This document shows positions 44,707 through 55,279 of a stretch of DNA of 64,000 nt, piece by piece. The position numbers were made by a program, and so were the translations under genes. The notes beneath the pieces are model-generated. The model made no database searches. It was not told the DNA's origin and saw only the letters and a program-made list of their open reading frames with translations. The stretch is from Boesenbergia rotunda (lineage: Eukaryota; Streptophyta; Magnoliopsida; Zingiberales; Zingiberaceae), in contig JAGFNQ010001134.1 in assembly GCA_024364735.1 (NCBI GenBank), forward strand, positions 475,718 through 539,717, given 5' to 3'. Within the stretch, counting starts at the first letter, position 1. Each line of letters opens with the position of its first letter.

Positions 44707-46284
44707 TATAGGACCGGTGCCGTCGATAAAGGGGGGGTGAATATCGACCGTTAAAACTCTTCGGAAGCTTCGTAAGACTTTCATTCTAGACTCAAAGCGT
44801 TAGTGCAGCGGAAAATAAATAGAACAATAAAACAATACAGCAGACACGCGGGATTTATTTACTTGGTTCCCGACCCCCCTGGGTCAGTACGTCCAAGGCC
44901 TATGTACTCGGCGTGAGTCCACTATTGGTCTCCTTTCCGGAATTTCTGGAGGCGGAGAAAACCCGTCTTACAGTTGATAATTACAAGCACGAATATTGAA
45001 AATTAAGTGCGGAATTAAATAAAAGCAAACCGAACAAAACAAAGTCTGAAGCTCGGTCGATCTGGACCTCGGAAGTGCCGCGCACTTCCTCCAGGAGCCT
45101 CCCAGTCGTAGAGCCTCGTCTTTAGCGAGTTGTCGTCGGCCAGAATGCTCAGAATCACTCTTGGAAGTTGTGTTTGAAGCAGAGGGGTCGAAGCCCCTTA
45201 TTTTGGCTTCATACGGGCGCCTGATACGTTGGGGGCGCCCCTACAGACTCGGTCAAACCTTATCCCCGCGCCGACCTCGCCGCGGGTAATAAAACCTCTG
45301 ACCGGGGCACCTCGGACCTCCCAGGCGCCTGAGTGAAGGCTTATCTGTGTTTCGACCTCGAAATAGCAAATACAGATTTCAACTTGGGCGCCCATATCAT
45401 CCCGAGCGCCTTAGTAGAAGCCTATTTTGCTTACTTCACGAGACTGCAACTTTTCTTCTTTGGCTTGGGCGCCCCCATCATACTGGGCGCCTGGCTTCAA
45501 GGCTTTCAACCCAACACTGGGTTTTTACCCTTTGATCTGGGCGCCCCCATCAATAGGGGCGCCTGGGTTGGCTGGTTTCCTGCCTCTTGCCTGCTTTGTC
45601 TCCGGTTCTTGGTACCTACAAGATACACAAACACAAAGCAAATATACATACAATATTAGCCTTAAGGACTTGGTTCGGACTTCGGATTTCCACGAAACAC
45701 TAGGTCGAACCGGCGCAAGTTCCCACCCCCGAGAACGTGCCTTTCACCTACTCCTTTCAGGAGACGGTTGCCACCCAGTCCTTCGGGTGGACTTTTGCTT
45801 AGCTTCCGATACTTCCGGATCTCGAGACGTCCGAACCCTGACCCGTCTCTACTTCTGTCCTTAGTCATCGCTCAGCTAAGTTGCTCAGTCCCTCGGACCA
45901 AGGCTTCGTGCCCAAACCGTAAGTCCAGGACTTCGGTGCCCAACCCTCGGCCAGGTCTTCTTGCCCAATCCTCGACCAGGACTTCGTGCCCACCTTTCGA
46001 GCAGGTCTTCGGTGCCCAGCCCTTTGTCAGGACTTAGTGCCCAATCCTCGATCAGGACTTAGTGCCCACCTTCCGAGCAGGTCTTCCGTGCCCAGCCCTT
46101 TGCCAAGACTTAGTGTCCAATTCTCCGAACCAGGACTTATTGCCTAGATTCACTAGGACTTTGGTCTACTTTGTTACTTCTCTCTTAACTCCCCTTTGTC
46201 TGTTCAATGTATCACTGACTTAAGTAAATTGTCAAACATTAAAACACTTAGAGGAGAACATCATTGATGCAACTTGCACCAACA
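44707..46284 (-). repeat. 5' LTR of element 3 (1578 bp)
   Basis: Plus-strand ends TATAGGACCGG (TG changed to TA) and CACCAACA. Aligns throughout with 38883-40458 with scattered substitutions. Confidence 0.93.
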
Positions 46285-46599
46285 TGATGAACCTAGGATA
46301 TTTGGATTTCTCAAAACTCCATATCACTAGTTAGAGTAGAGCTAGGAGATGATGTTTTTGGTGTCCAAACTTAGTCCTAATGAATATCAATTATGTTCTC
46401 ATACCATATAACTTGGCACAGAATAATGCAGAATCAGAGCTTATTTTAGTTGTATTATCTTTTGTTAGTTTTTCTTAACTATAACATCCATAACCACTAT
46501 TTAATTATTTCTATATGTTTATATTATAGAAATCAGTAATATGGAATCAATAATATGTAATTGTTGTCTATACAATCAGTAATATGGAACCTTCCTTTT

Positions 46600-47260
46600 A
46601 GTTATCAAAGGGCCTGAAAAAATCTGATTTTAGGCCCATGCTGGGCCTGAAGTCATCTGATTTCAGGCCCACGCTGGGCCTGAAACCATCTTATTTTAGG
46701 CTCACCATCTTATTTTAGGCTCACGCAGAGACTGAAATAAATTTCTTTCAAGCCCACGTAGGGCTTGAAATCCTCTTATTTCAGGCCCAACGTGGGCTTA
46801 ATTTTGTTTTTCCATTTTAAAAATAATTTGTATAATATTTTATCATGATTTATTAAATTAAATATTTATAGGACAATCTTTTATATAATTCTACAAGTTA
46901 TGACATAATCCTCTCATTTTATTGAAATACTCAGGAATGATCAAAACATGCTTACATTTGTTTAAACTTGAAAGATGAAGGTTCCATCTGGAGAGTACCT
47001 AAATACACAATGCATACCAAAATTGGATTACTTGCATACCATGAACTCATATTTTTAGAATTTGGCACAGAAGGAGTTTTGTAGGTCCATCAATGGGTTC
47101 CGGTGGAAACCCACTGATGGACCTAGGATATTTGGATTTCGCAAAACTCGAAATCACTAGTTAGAGTTGAGCTAGAAGATGATATTTTTGGTGTCCAAAC
47201 TTAGTCCTAATGATTATCAATTATGTTCTCATATAGTATCAGTTGGCACAGAACAATGCA
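46600..47260 (+). repeat. About 550-650-bp repeat, copy 3
   Basis: Same orientation as copy 2 (36225-46440). Contains three GGCCCA..TGGGCC palindromes at its left and CCACTGATGGACCTAGGATA near 47110. Confidence 0.8.
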
Positions 47261-47466
47261 GCAACTCGAGTTTAATAAACAGCACACAATTATTTTTCTT
47301 ACCATACAATTATATAGATGTGACAAAACTATACAAAATTTAATTTGTTTACAACACCATAGAATGTTTTTTACAACACCCCAATGGATAATTAATCCAA
47401 TGTTTTACAACACATGTCTCTCAGAATTAATAGTGTTACATCAAATTTCATTTTTCTCATGTCTCC

Positions 47467-48872
47467 TTATTTGAATTCCATCTTCTCATCGTATAGGAGA
47501 TATTGAACGTATTTCATCAAAAAAAGGCACAGTCCACACTGTAAATAACATTAGCATTTCTAATTTCAATATATTTTATAAATTACTTTTCAATTGGAAC
47601 TCATCCTCATTTACTTACTTACCTTCTTGTTGGGGATAATTTGCTCTAACAGAGCCCCATTGGTCCAAGGGATGATAAATTTCTAGATATGGATGAATAG
47701 ACCTCAGTTGCTCGCAAGTGTATTCTTTTAATTCTTTTACCTGTAAGTAAGATCATGAATTTAAAATTCAATATCAATAAGACTTTATACTAAATGATTA
47801 ACATAGAAATGAATAATGGTTGCTCACCACTGAGTCAAATTCATATTTATATTTACGGTCACTAGCAAGATAATTGAAATGATTGAAAGTCATTGATTTT
47901 ATATCGACCGACAACAAGTGAAAGTGTGCATTATCACTACACAAAGGTATTAAAATATATCTGAAACCTTCATCTATTATATCTGTCTTTATCACTTGTT
48001 GCAGACCAAACTTTCTTGACGATCTTATTGATGACTAATAAAAAAACACAGACACAATTATTAATAACCAAATCATAAAATTAGTTCTACTACAATATAT
48101 ATTGTAAATTCATTTAGATCCCTTACTGTGAAGAAGGTTGAACAATATATTGACTTGTTGTATGGCCTACCACATGCGGATGCTCCCCTAAATAGAATTT
48201 TACAAAAGGCATCAATTACCTCGCCTTTTGTAAAAATCTCTCCATTCAAAACAGATAAGAATGAATGCATATTCAAACCAAAGGGTGCATCCTCCCAAAT
48301 AAATTCAGTTGTCAACCTACAAAGTTAATCGATAAGTTAATATATTAAAAAAATAATATATTAAATAAACTGTGTCCATCTTATTTTAAGTTCTCCAATT
48401 TATTTAGCAGGTAGGCCACATCTTTATCTTCATTTTTCTTCTTTGAATTTATAAAATACTTCTTCACAAACTACATCGATAAATATACAAAAAAAAATAA
48501 TTAATGACCTAAATCAATATAATTGACCTATTTTAAATGAAAGTAAATCACATATAGCAATGTCTTGTTGCCTCATTTTGTAGAGTTCGGCGATCCTATT
48601 TGTTTCCTCCTCTATCTTTTTCAGACATGACTTCCATTACAGTTATGGTTTCTCTTGCTTCATCCATATCATCCCCACTAATTTTTCTTTTTACCTTGTC
48701 CATAACATCTGATATTTGTTTCTTGCTCCGCTTCCCCTTAGGTAATAGCTGGTGTCATAATGGACTGCCAATTGGAGTATCCCTGTAATTATACCGACTT
48801 CGGTCACACCCTCTTCTTCTCCTTGTTCTACAAGCTACTGATTCAGAAAGAGGATCGACTATAGGATACTTG
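47467..48872 (-). pseudogene. Ulp1-like transposon gene, copy B, C-terminal half
   Basis: Minus-strand exons: an N-proximal piece (FIWEDAPFGLNMHSFLSVLN, near 48260-48315), a catalytic exon with AHFHLLSVDIKSMTFNHFNY (47870-47940), an exon ending PQQE before a GTAAGT donor at about 47630, and a last exon with VDCAFF (47467-47538) after a CAG acceptor. It shares exon order and motifs with copy A, including Asn where Ulp1 usually has Asp. A T-run after VDCA is one base out of frame. The right half lies beyond the CACTA insertion, from 56896. Confidence 0.72.
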
Positions 48873-49125
48873 CACTACAAGAAAAAAGTGAAACAACAAC
48901 GCTTTTTCCGCGTTGTCGTTAATGCTTAAAAAGCGTTGTTGATGAAGCCGTTGTAGAATGTATATCTACGACAACGCTTTTTCCGCGTTGTGGTTTGGAG
49001 CAAAGACAACGCTTTTTTCGCGTTGTCTATTGGTTTTTAAAAACGTTGTGATTTGGCACAAAGACAACGCAAAAATCGTGTTGTGTATTGTTACATAAAA
49101 AACATTGTCTTTTTAATAGGCAGTG
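48873..49125 (+). repeat. Left subterminal repeats of the CACTA element
   Basis: At least six units of ACAACGC..GCGTTGT in both directions (for example 48897-48922, 48970-48995, 49006-49030). They mirror 55080-55279 at the other end. Such repeats are transposase-binding sites in characterised CACTA elements. Confidence 0.88.
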
Positions 49126-49847
49126 TTTTTCACAATTTATAATATTCACAATTTATAAACATTTTTATTCACAATTGATAATATTCACAATTTACAATAT
49201 TCACAATTTACAAGCATTTTTATTTACAATTGATAATATTCACAATTTACACTGATAATAGTTTACAAAATTCACTTATAATACTCGAAATCTTTTCCTC
49301 CTCTTTATAAAACTGATAATTTACACCCCTCTTTACAATTTTCACTTACAATTTACACTGATAATAGTTCTATAAAACTTCATCATTCACAAGTTGTTCT
49401 TTGGGGCTGCTTGTTAACTCGAAATCTTTCCTCCTCTTTATAGCACCAATAAGGTGCTAGATTCCGTGAGCTAACCTTTTCCACCACAATCATTTGGATT
49501 CCAGTAAAACAGAGAATTCAGAATATCTCACAAAATAATCACACTGCAGCATAAGTTGAGAAGCTGGACGATAGAGAAGCAAAAACCCAGAAAAAGGTGA
49601 TAAAGGAAATAATATTCCCATCTACATGGCACGAGGAAGAGAAGCAAGTTAGAGATAGATTCATATGAAAAGATGCTTTTGTGCTAAATCTTTCAATACG
49701 GCATTCAACTTACAAAAAAAGTTGCCCTTTTATTAGCTTCCAGAATTACTTTATGCATTTCATACTTGCAAGACTGTGTCTGAGGGATTCTATTGAAACA
49801 TGGGAAGAAAAAGAGAAGATGAGAAAACTATATATGTATCTATATAC
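49126..49847. other. CACTA interior without recognised gene
   Basis: First part (49126-49370) is repeats of ATTCACAATTTACAATATTC type. The remainder is AT-rich with no frame or exon I can assign. Confidence 0.5.
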
Positions 49848-50581
49848 CTGCAACTGAGAACTGGGTTATATCTATAGCACCTACGCAAATCCATTTAGCA
49901 GTATCCATGCCAAAAGCAACTGGAAGTGACTGTGAGAACAGATGTACAATTATGGACGTCAGTTTAAGCCATACCAATGCTAGGATTATGGAAATATGGG
50001 CTATGAGCCAACCTGAAGTCCCAAAGCCCTGTCTCCTTCAATGCTTTTAAAATCATTTACTATCGCAATGCCAAGCTGAAACAAAAGAACAGGATATTAA
50101 ATTAAATAGCGCAATATGTTTCCAAGACTGGCTTGTAGAATAACTACTAGTACCCCAGCTATGCTATAAAGGAGTGTCAAGACAATTATATCAGGTGTTA
50201 GCGTTCCAAAGAGTGCTTGACCAGCCCACCTACCAACATACATTTGAACAGAAAGCTCAGAGCAGAAATAAATGGTAATGAAGCAAGAGCAGAACCAATT
50301 ATGATAACAGGCATCCACAACTACCATGGCAAACAGATGTAACTTGCTCCTAAAGCAAAATTTCCAATCCAGCCATTCTGCTTGAGCTGCAAGAGCCAGA
50401 AATTAAAACGAGAGTAAATAGATTTTAAGGATAGTTTGGTTCTAACAATCCAAAATTCCACTTGAACCAGGACAGTAGAGATGAAATGTCTGTGTACTTT
50501 AAGAGGAGGCGCTGAATATATGTAAGAGAGAAGAGATCCACCCACAGCCAACAAACATATGTCAGGAGATTTGTGCCCTGC
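49848..50581 (-). pseudogene. CHLG: Captured chlorophyll synthase gene fragment, five exons with introns
   Basis: Minus-strand exons 50581-50498, 50386-50325, 50229-50154, 50075-50013 and 49929-49848. Each is bounded by AG and GT, and their phases fit together. The pieces include GGSLLSYIYSAPPLK, QNGWIGNFALGASYI, WAGQALFGTLTPDIIV, IAIVNDFKSIEGDRALGLQ and AKWICVGAIDIT, which are hallmark stretches of plant chlorophyll synthase, a UbiA-family enzyme that attaches the phytyl/geranylgeranyl tail to chlorophyllide in the plastid. The N-terminal transit peptide, first membrane helices and C-terminus are missing, so it is a fragment and not a working enzyme. Intron retention shows capture as genomic DNA rather than from mRNA. 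Confidence 0.9.
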
Positions 50582-50679
50582 CTGAAATTAGGTGGCTCCA
50601 CTGAGCAATTCCCTGAGAACAAAAGTAAATAATAAAGAATTAGTTCTTATAAAGATAGGCATTGTGTTAACAGAAGATA

Positions 50680-50776
50680 CCTTTCCTTTACACCAAACGA
50701 AAATTCATTTTCTTTCTCAATTGAACCAAATGAGGAAGCACTTGTCATCTTTGGGGAACTTCCTAGCTTTTCTTGC
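50680..50776 (-). other. Exon-like segment, gene unknown
   Basis: Minus strand has TTGACAG acceptor, a 30-codon open stretch (GSSPKMTSASSFGSIEKEN in one phase) and an AAAG|GTATCT donor. It lies just downstream of the kinesin exon and might be its tail; I could not recognise it. Confidence 0.35.
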
Positions 50777-50901
50777 CTGTCAATAAAAGTTTAACATGTT
50801 ATATTAGCTATTGTCCTGACTATAGAGCTCAAGCCACGAAAGCAATGATAATGGAAATCTCAATCCAATCATTCAAAAGAATAAAAGCAGGTAAACAATA
50901 C

Positions 50902-51044
50902 AGCCATACTTGAATTGCCCAAGAAATCTTGCAGTAGGCGAGTTAGCTTGCTTTCTCGATAGGGAATGAAGTTTTCACCAGCATTAAGAGCGTGCACAGT
51001 ATTTATAAGTGCAAATAATGACTTGCTAATCTTAGTGCTCTCAG
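50902..51044 (-). pseudogene. Captured kinesin motor-domain exon
   Basis: Minus strand, AG before TTTCAACTAG and donor after GGCT|GTATTG. It encodes STKISKSLFALINTVHALN and IPYRESKLTRLLQDFLG. These are the kinesin switch II/alpha-4 region (usually NKSL..L..VI.AL) and the alpha-6 block (YR.SKLTRLLQDSLGG). A KIN-10-like subfamily is possible but not resolved. Only this part of the motor is present; there is no P-loop. Confidence 0.75.
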
Positions 51045-51298
51045 CTAGTTGAAACTATTCATACTAAATAGCGTGCAGTGGTAATCAGATTGTATACAAA
51101 ATTTAAATCAGAATAAAACAGTGTATACCTCCACATGTAGCTCAGCTTCACATACTGGCAACAGAGAATATTATTAGGAAAAATAATAAAAAATTAGAAT
51201 AAAACATTATGACTGGGGTGAGCATACTTGGGTGTTATCAAGAAAGACTACTTCACATACCTCCATATGTTACAACTACAAATGAATATAAAGCATAC

Positions 51299-51381
51299 CT
51301 AGATGGACTTGTGAGGTAGAGACATGCTCGTTTGCAGTTTGTAGCATCTACATGCTCAACTAACAGGTCAACATCTTCCTC
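51299..51381 (-). pseudogene. Captured exon, probably 26S proteasome subunit RPN1 (PSMD2)
   Basis: 83-bp minus-strand exon with TATATAG acceptor and AG|GTATGC donor. It encodes DLLVEHVDATNCKRACLYLT, which resembles the LLVEHVD..N.KRTCLYLTS stretch of plant RPN1, a scaffold subunit of the proteasome cap. Identification is from memory of the family and rests on one exon. Confidence 0.55.
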
Positions 51382-51579
51382 CTATATATTACACTGACAG
51401 AAGATTACAAAAGCTAGAAAATTTACACTGATAACTATTATACAGATATCTTGTACTTGCATATTAATGCAAGCAAACATCCTTTCACTGCATGTGACAA
51501 GTTTTCCAAACTCACAAGTTTTACAACACATCATCAATCACTTAAGAGTTTCACGAGTTTTTCAATTCACAAGTTTCAT

Positions 51580-51780
51580 AATCAATCCGCGATTGGGGCC
51601 AACTTCTGAAGCTCGATCTCATAACTATCCTTTAACACTGCCTAAAAAAATGGAATTAGAAATTCTAGAAAATACAATATAATGTAAGCTATTTTTAAAA
51701 AAAACATCATTCCGAACCTCATCACAATATAATGTGATCTTGAATGCACTCCGTCAACTCGGCCCGAACCTCATCAATTT
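51580..51780 (-). other. Exon-like sequences of unknown origin
   Basis: Minus strand contains VLKDSYEIELQKLAPIAD then stop (51585-51645, after TTTTTAG) and DQIDEVRAELTECIQDHI (about 51727-51785). Both read like coding pieces, but I do not recognise the family. Confidence 0.3.
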
Positions 51781-51827
51781 GATCACGAGAGTAACCTAGA
51801 GTTTGGTCTGTTTACACTAGGACTAAC

Positions 51828-53497
51828 CATCCTTGTTGCAGAATCAACATCATTAGACAACCGAAGCCATGCGGAGTAGACAAGGGACTCACAAACCGTC
51901 ACATGTGGAGAGTGAATGTCACTCTGCTCACAGTATCCTGATATACGAGCAAAAGTTTCCTACTTTTTAGGGAATCCATTTATGCTAATGCTCCCTTCAA
52001 TATATCCACCAGTTTTTCTCCCAGCCAATACATCCATGAGTGTAGTTTTGCCAGCTCCACTCACACCCATTAGAGCTGTAAGAACTCCTGGCCTGAATGA
52101 TCCACATACTCCCTTTAGGAGCACCAAACGGTCTTCTCCTACCCCTTGAGCTTTCATTTCCTAAGGTTTTAACAAAATATGTCAAGGTTTGTCCAACACA
52201 ATAGAGTTTTCAAAGTTCAAACTGCTCTCAGAGTAAATATACCTGTGGCATGTCCACAAAATATCGTATATTGTTGAAAGCAATAGAAAGCGGAGTGAAT
52301 GGGAGGATCATTCCCCTCTTGTTCTGTTCAAGAGCTGCATTTCGGGAACCTACTATGCTAAGTCTTTTCGTTCCATCAATATTTCCTATATATCAAATTT
52401 CCTCTTACGAAGATTGTCAAGAAAATTACCAGGCAAACTTAGAATGTGTCTAGAAACTTACTCTTAGAAGAAGATTGGCCAATAGATTTCCTTTCATTGG
52501 ATGATTGTTCTGACACTTGTCCAGTTAGGTTGGCAGTTTTTTCCCTTAACAATTCTTCAGAAAGAGGTGGCTGAGACTTCCCAAACGCTGACAATGAAAG
52601 ATGGTTGATCAAAATTCAACTCTTAGTTCAGGCCCTTGACTGACACTAGTGAACAGTTGAGGGAAACTCACGTTTTAGATAAGTGAGAGCCATGGTAAAA
52701 AGAGAATTAAATAGAAAGACGTAACCAACTAAGGCTGCAAAGCCGATCCAATACCATCTTGTTTCAGGAAATACTCCACGCATCTTTAATACAATTACAC
52801 CTAGTGGCTCTCTCCTTTGTGGGAGTTTCTAACACAAAACATAGATCAAATCAGTTAACTAAATGTTCTCAGGAAAACAAAGCTTTCATGTATACAAAAG
52901 ATATGTCCTCACCTGACTCCAGCTCTGCCCTAAGAATTCATTTGTTGATATTGCATTTTGCGAGTACATTAGGGGCGAGATCCAATAACCCCAAATCCAC
53001 CATTTTTTAACTTGCTCTATAAAATAGGCTCTCTTTTTTTCAGTTCTCTCATATATATGGCATAACCAATTGATTTTACATTTCTATAAGCCACGAAGGC
53101 GATGTACTCATAATAGGTAAATCAAGGTTTCATCGCTCACCTCGTGAAAGTATGAAACCACCCATCACAAGAAGGACGAGCATTGCAAAGGATCCAAAGG
53201 TATTTGCAATAATCATATTCCTACCAGCTGCACCAACGAAACGGAAGAGTCCAGATGCCATTTGGCTTACTGCTAGTAACAGGAGATATTGCTTGAACAG
53301 TCTAATCAGAGACATTTTAGATACATTAGTTTGATAAGTCTACAATGGATTTACTCGAATCTCTTTAAAATGCTTCTCACCTTTCAACCTTTGGATCAAA
53401 TCCAATGATGTAGTAAGACATGAAAACCCACACTGCAACTTCAACAAATGCAATGGGAATCTTAAGAATCCATGTTGGTATTGTATATGATAACCAA
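51828..53497 (-). pseudogene. Captured PDR-type ABCG transporter fragment, seven exons
   Basis: Minus-strand exons, in protein order: about 53497-53381 (IPTWILKIPIAFVEVAVWVF), 53301-53141 (LFKQYLLLLAVSQMASGLF), about 53016-52913 (KKWWIWGYWISPLMYSQNAI), 52828-52672, 52587-52462, 52385-52243 and 52160-51828. The last contains the Walker A motif GVSGAGKTT and GRKTGGYIEGSI. This is the stretch from the first membrane domain into the second nucleotide-binding domain of full-size PDR/ABCG exporters. Splice sites are largely intact. A TAG (51961-51963) replaces the expected Gln before ETFARISGYCEQ. Walker B and signature of the second domain are absent, so no transport activity is possible. Confidence 0.9.
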
Positions 53498-53615
53498 CTA
53501 AGAAGTTTACTATCAATTGCAATGCGATATTACTGTAAAAAATTAACCTTGGAACATTTAAATTGATAACCAAATATCTGCAAGTTGGAAATATACCAGC
53601 CAATCGACTGAATAC

Positions 53616-54474
53616 CTGCTAAGAAGACACAAGTGGACAATGTTTGCCTGTAGCTCTTTTACCTAGTAAAGATAAAAAAAAAATCAGAATCACAAGACCT
53701 GCCTACATTCAGGAAAATGAACAGTGATCAGATGTTCAGCCACCAAAATTAAAGTACAAAACAGATTGTTATACCTCAAGCCTCTTCTCCCAATCTAAGC
53801 CATACAAACCACTTAAAATGTGACCTGCCTTGAGACAAAATTGTGGCATCACTTTAAAGAAATCCACAACACTAAAAGTAGAAAAAAAAAATCAGCCCCA
53901 CAAGCAGAAATGCAAAAAATAGAAATCGATTGAAGAAGACAAGAAGCTCACTTCAGCTTAAATATTCTGAGTATCTGACAAAGAGTGATGCAATTTTCAT
54001 TCTTATATTGCTTAATGCTTCCCTTGCTGAGCTTTGTCACACTAAACAGTACAAATGCAGACCAAAACCTCTCGATCTCCTCGGGCTAGAAAACAAAAGG
54101 AGCAAAAACATAAATTTTTGATAACCAAGCATATCAAACAGTGAGAGCCTAATGTGAGCCTAAATAATCAGTCACTACCGATCCACTTCCTATTGCTGAC
54201 ATATTTGCCAAAAGGATGTGTTTGCTTTCCTTGAATAAAACTATTGCCTGCCTAATTACACTCTCATCAAGAGTCAGCTTGTCCTGCATTAAAAATCATC
54301 AAATCGTCAAAATCAACAGGAAAATAATAAATTCGAGTAGAGCAGAAAAAAAAATATCACAACAATCTATCCGATAATAAAATTCCGGTAAACCTTCAGC
54401 AGATCAGCAAATCGAGCTTCCATGGCACCACCGTCGTCCGCAAGCGACACAATCGACGGCTTCACGTCGTCCAT
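53616..54474 (-). pseudogene. RBR: Captured retinoblastoma-related gene fragment, first five exons
   Basis: Minus-strand exons 54474-54394 (starts at ATG; ends ARFADLLK), 54283-54179 (DKLTLDESVIRQAIVLFKES), 54085-53952 (PEEIERFWSAFVLFSVTKLS), 53871-53775 (VVDFFKVMPQFCLKAGHIL) and 53662-53616 (VKELQANIVHL). All have AG/GT borders and compatible phases; the third-fourth join completes an Asn codon. This is the N-terminal domain of plant RBR, the cell-cycle repressor that binds E2F. A likely 5' leader with its own intron extends to about 54735. A/B pocket exons are missing. The open frame from ATG could still give a truncated peptide if transcribed. Confidence 0.88.
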
Positions 54475-54748
54475 ACCGGAAGCGGCACTTGTCAAGTCAA
54501 ATCTTTTTCCCTCAAAAACCCTAACGCACCAACCATCCTATCATCCAAATCCGCCTAAGATAAGAGATCTAAAAAACGGAGGCAGAGAAACCAAAATGAT
54601 GAGATACAAAATAGGTACCTTTTCTCCTCGACTCCCCAAATCCAGGGACGAGAAGCCAACCGAGGTCGCAGGATCGCCGGATCAAGCCGGAAATGGAGTC
54701 AGCGGAGATCGATTGAGGCCAGGCAGACCTAGGGTTTTGTGAGAGATG

Positions 54749-54772
54749 ACATTTTAAGTGGTTTGTATGGCT
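54749..54772 (+). repeat. 24-bp copy of RBR exon 4 in inverted orientation (filler)
   Basis: ACATTTTAAGTGGTTTGTAT and the next four bases equal the reverse complement of 53798-53821. It sits exactly between the RBR leader and the NAC fragment. Confidence 0.9.
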
Positions 54773-54809
54773 GACACAGAGTCAGAACGTCGGCGACTGC
54801 GAGAGAGAG

Positions 54810-54905
54810 ATGGAGAGGGTAGTGGCGAGCGTTGTGATGCTGCCGCTGGGGTTCAGTTTCCACTCGACGGACGAAGAGCTCATGGAGGATACTTCTTGGT
54901 GGTGA
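54810..54905 (+). pseudogene. Captured NAC transcription factor start
   Basis: Plus-strand ATG at 54810 opens a 31-codon frame containing LPLGFSFHSTDEEL, close to the LPPGFRFHPTDEEL that opens almost every NAC domain. The frame ends at TGA 54903-54905, six residues after the motif block. It runs opposite to all other captured genes here. Confidence 0.6.
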
Positions 54906-55080
54906 GCTAGGAGAAGATGTATGTTCACCAGATCTTCGTGGAGAGGAGAGGACGAGGGAGGTGGCAATGAGGGAGGTGGAGGGAGATATTTCGCGGAGAA
55001 AAGAAGCGCGGAGAGATTTTTCGCGAGCCGGCGAGGTTTGGCAATGAGCGAGGGATGTGTTTTTTATTTTAGCGGGAAAT
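54906..55080. other. CACTA interior, unassigned
   Basis: G/A-rich sequence (GAGGACGAGGGAGGTGGCAA). Probably part of a captured leader or coding edge, but not recognised. Confidence 0.3.
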
Positions 55081-55279
55081 ACGACAACGCTTTTAAAAAA
55101 CGCTTTTGTAACAGCGTTGTCTTTCATCCGAAACCACAACACTAAGCATATCGCATCATTATAAAATGTTGTCGTTATTAAAAAGTAAAACACATAGACA
55201 ACGCTTTTCACTAAAACCGTTGTAAAACAAAAAAAGACAACGTTTTTTTTAAAAAACGTTGTCGATTGGGCGTTGTTGA
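55081..55279 (+). repeat. Right subterminal repeats of the CACTA element
   Basis: Units ACAACGCTTTT, AGCGTTGTC and ACGTTGTCG in alternating orientation, matching the left end. The last 25 bp with the terminal inverted repeat lie beyond the solo LTR (56868-56892). Confidence 0.88.

Larger units (their letters stand above)
38883..46284 (-). mobile_element. Complete non-autonomous SIRE-related element 3 (7.4 kb)
   Basis: Two full LTRs, perfect TGATG TSDs (38878-38882 and 46285-46289), a primer-binding site and a polypurine tract, all on the minus strand. Between them lie only a zinc-knuckle gag-like frame, an AT-rich block and noncoding repeats; protease, integrase, RT and RNase H are absent. 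The two LTRs look very similar by eye, so insertion is fairly recent. It must have moved with proteins from a relative. Confidence 0.93.

Noticed and set aside
49848..54474. Functional host genes for chlorophyll synthase, ABCG transporter, kinesin or RBR
   Set aside because: Each lacks essential parts (ends, Walker B, P-loop, pocket domain), the ABCG piece has a stop, and all lie between CACTA ends.
54422..54742. 106-codon plus-strand frame with ATG
   Set aside because: Antisense of RBR exon 1 and its leader; no recognisable product.
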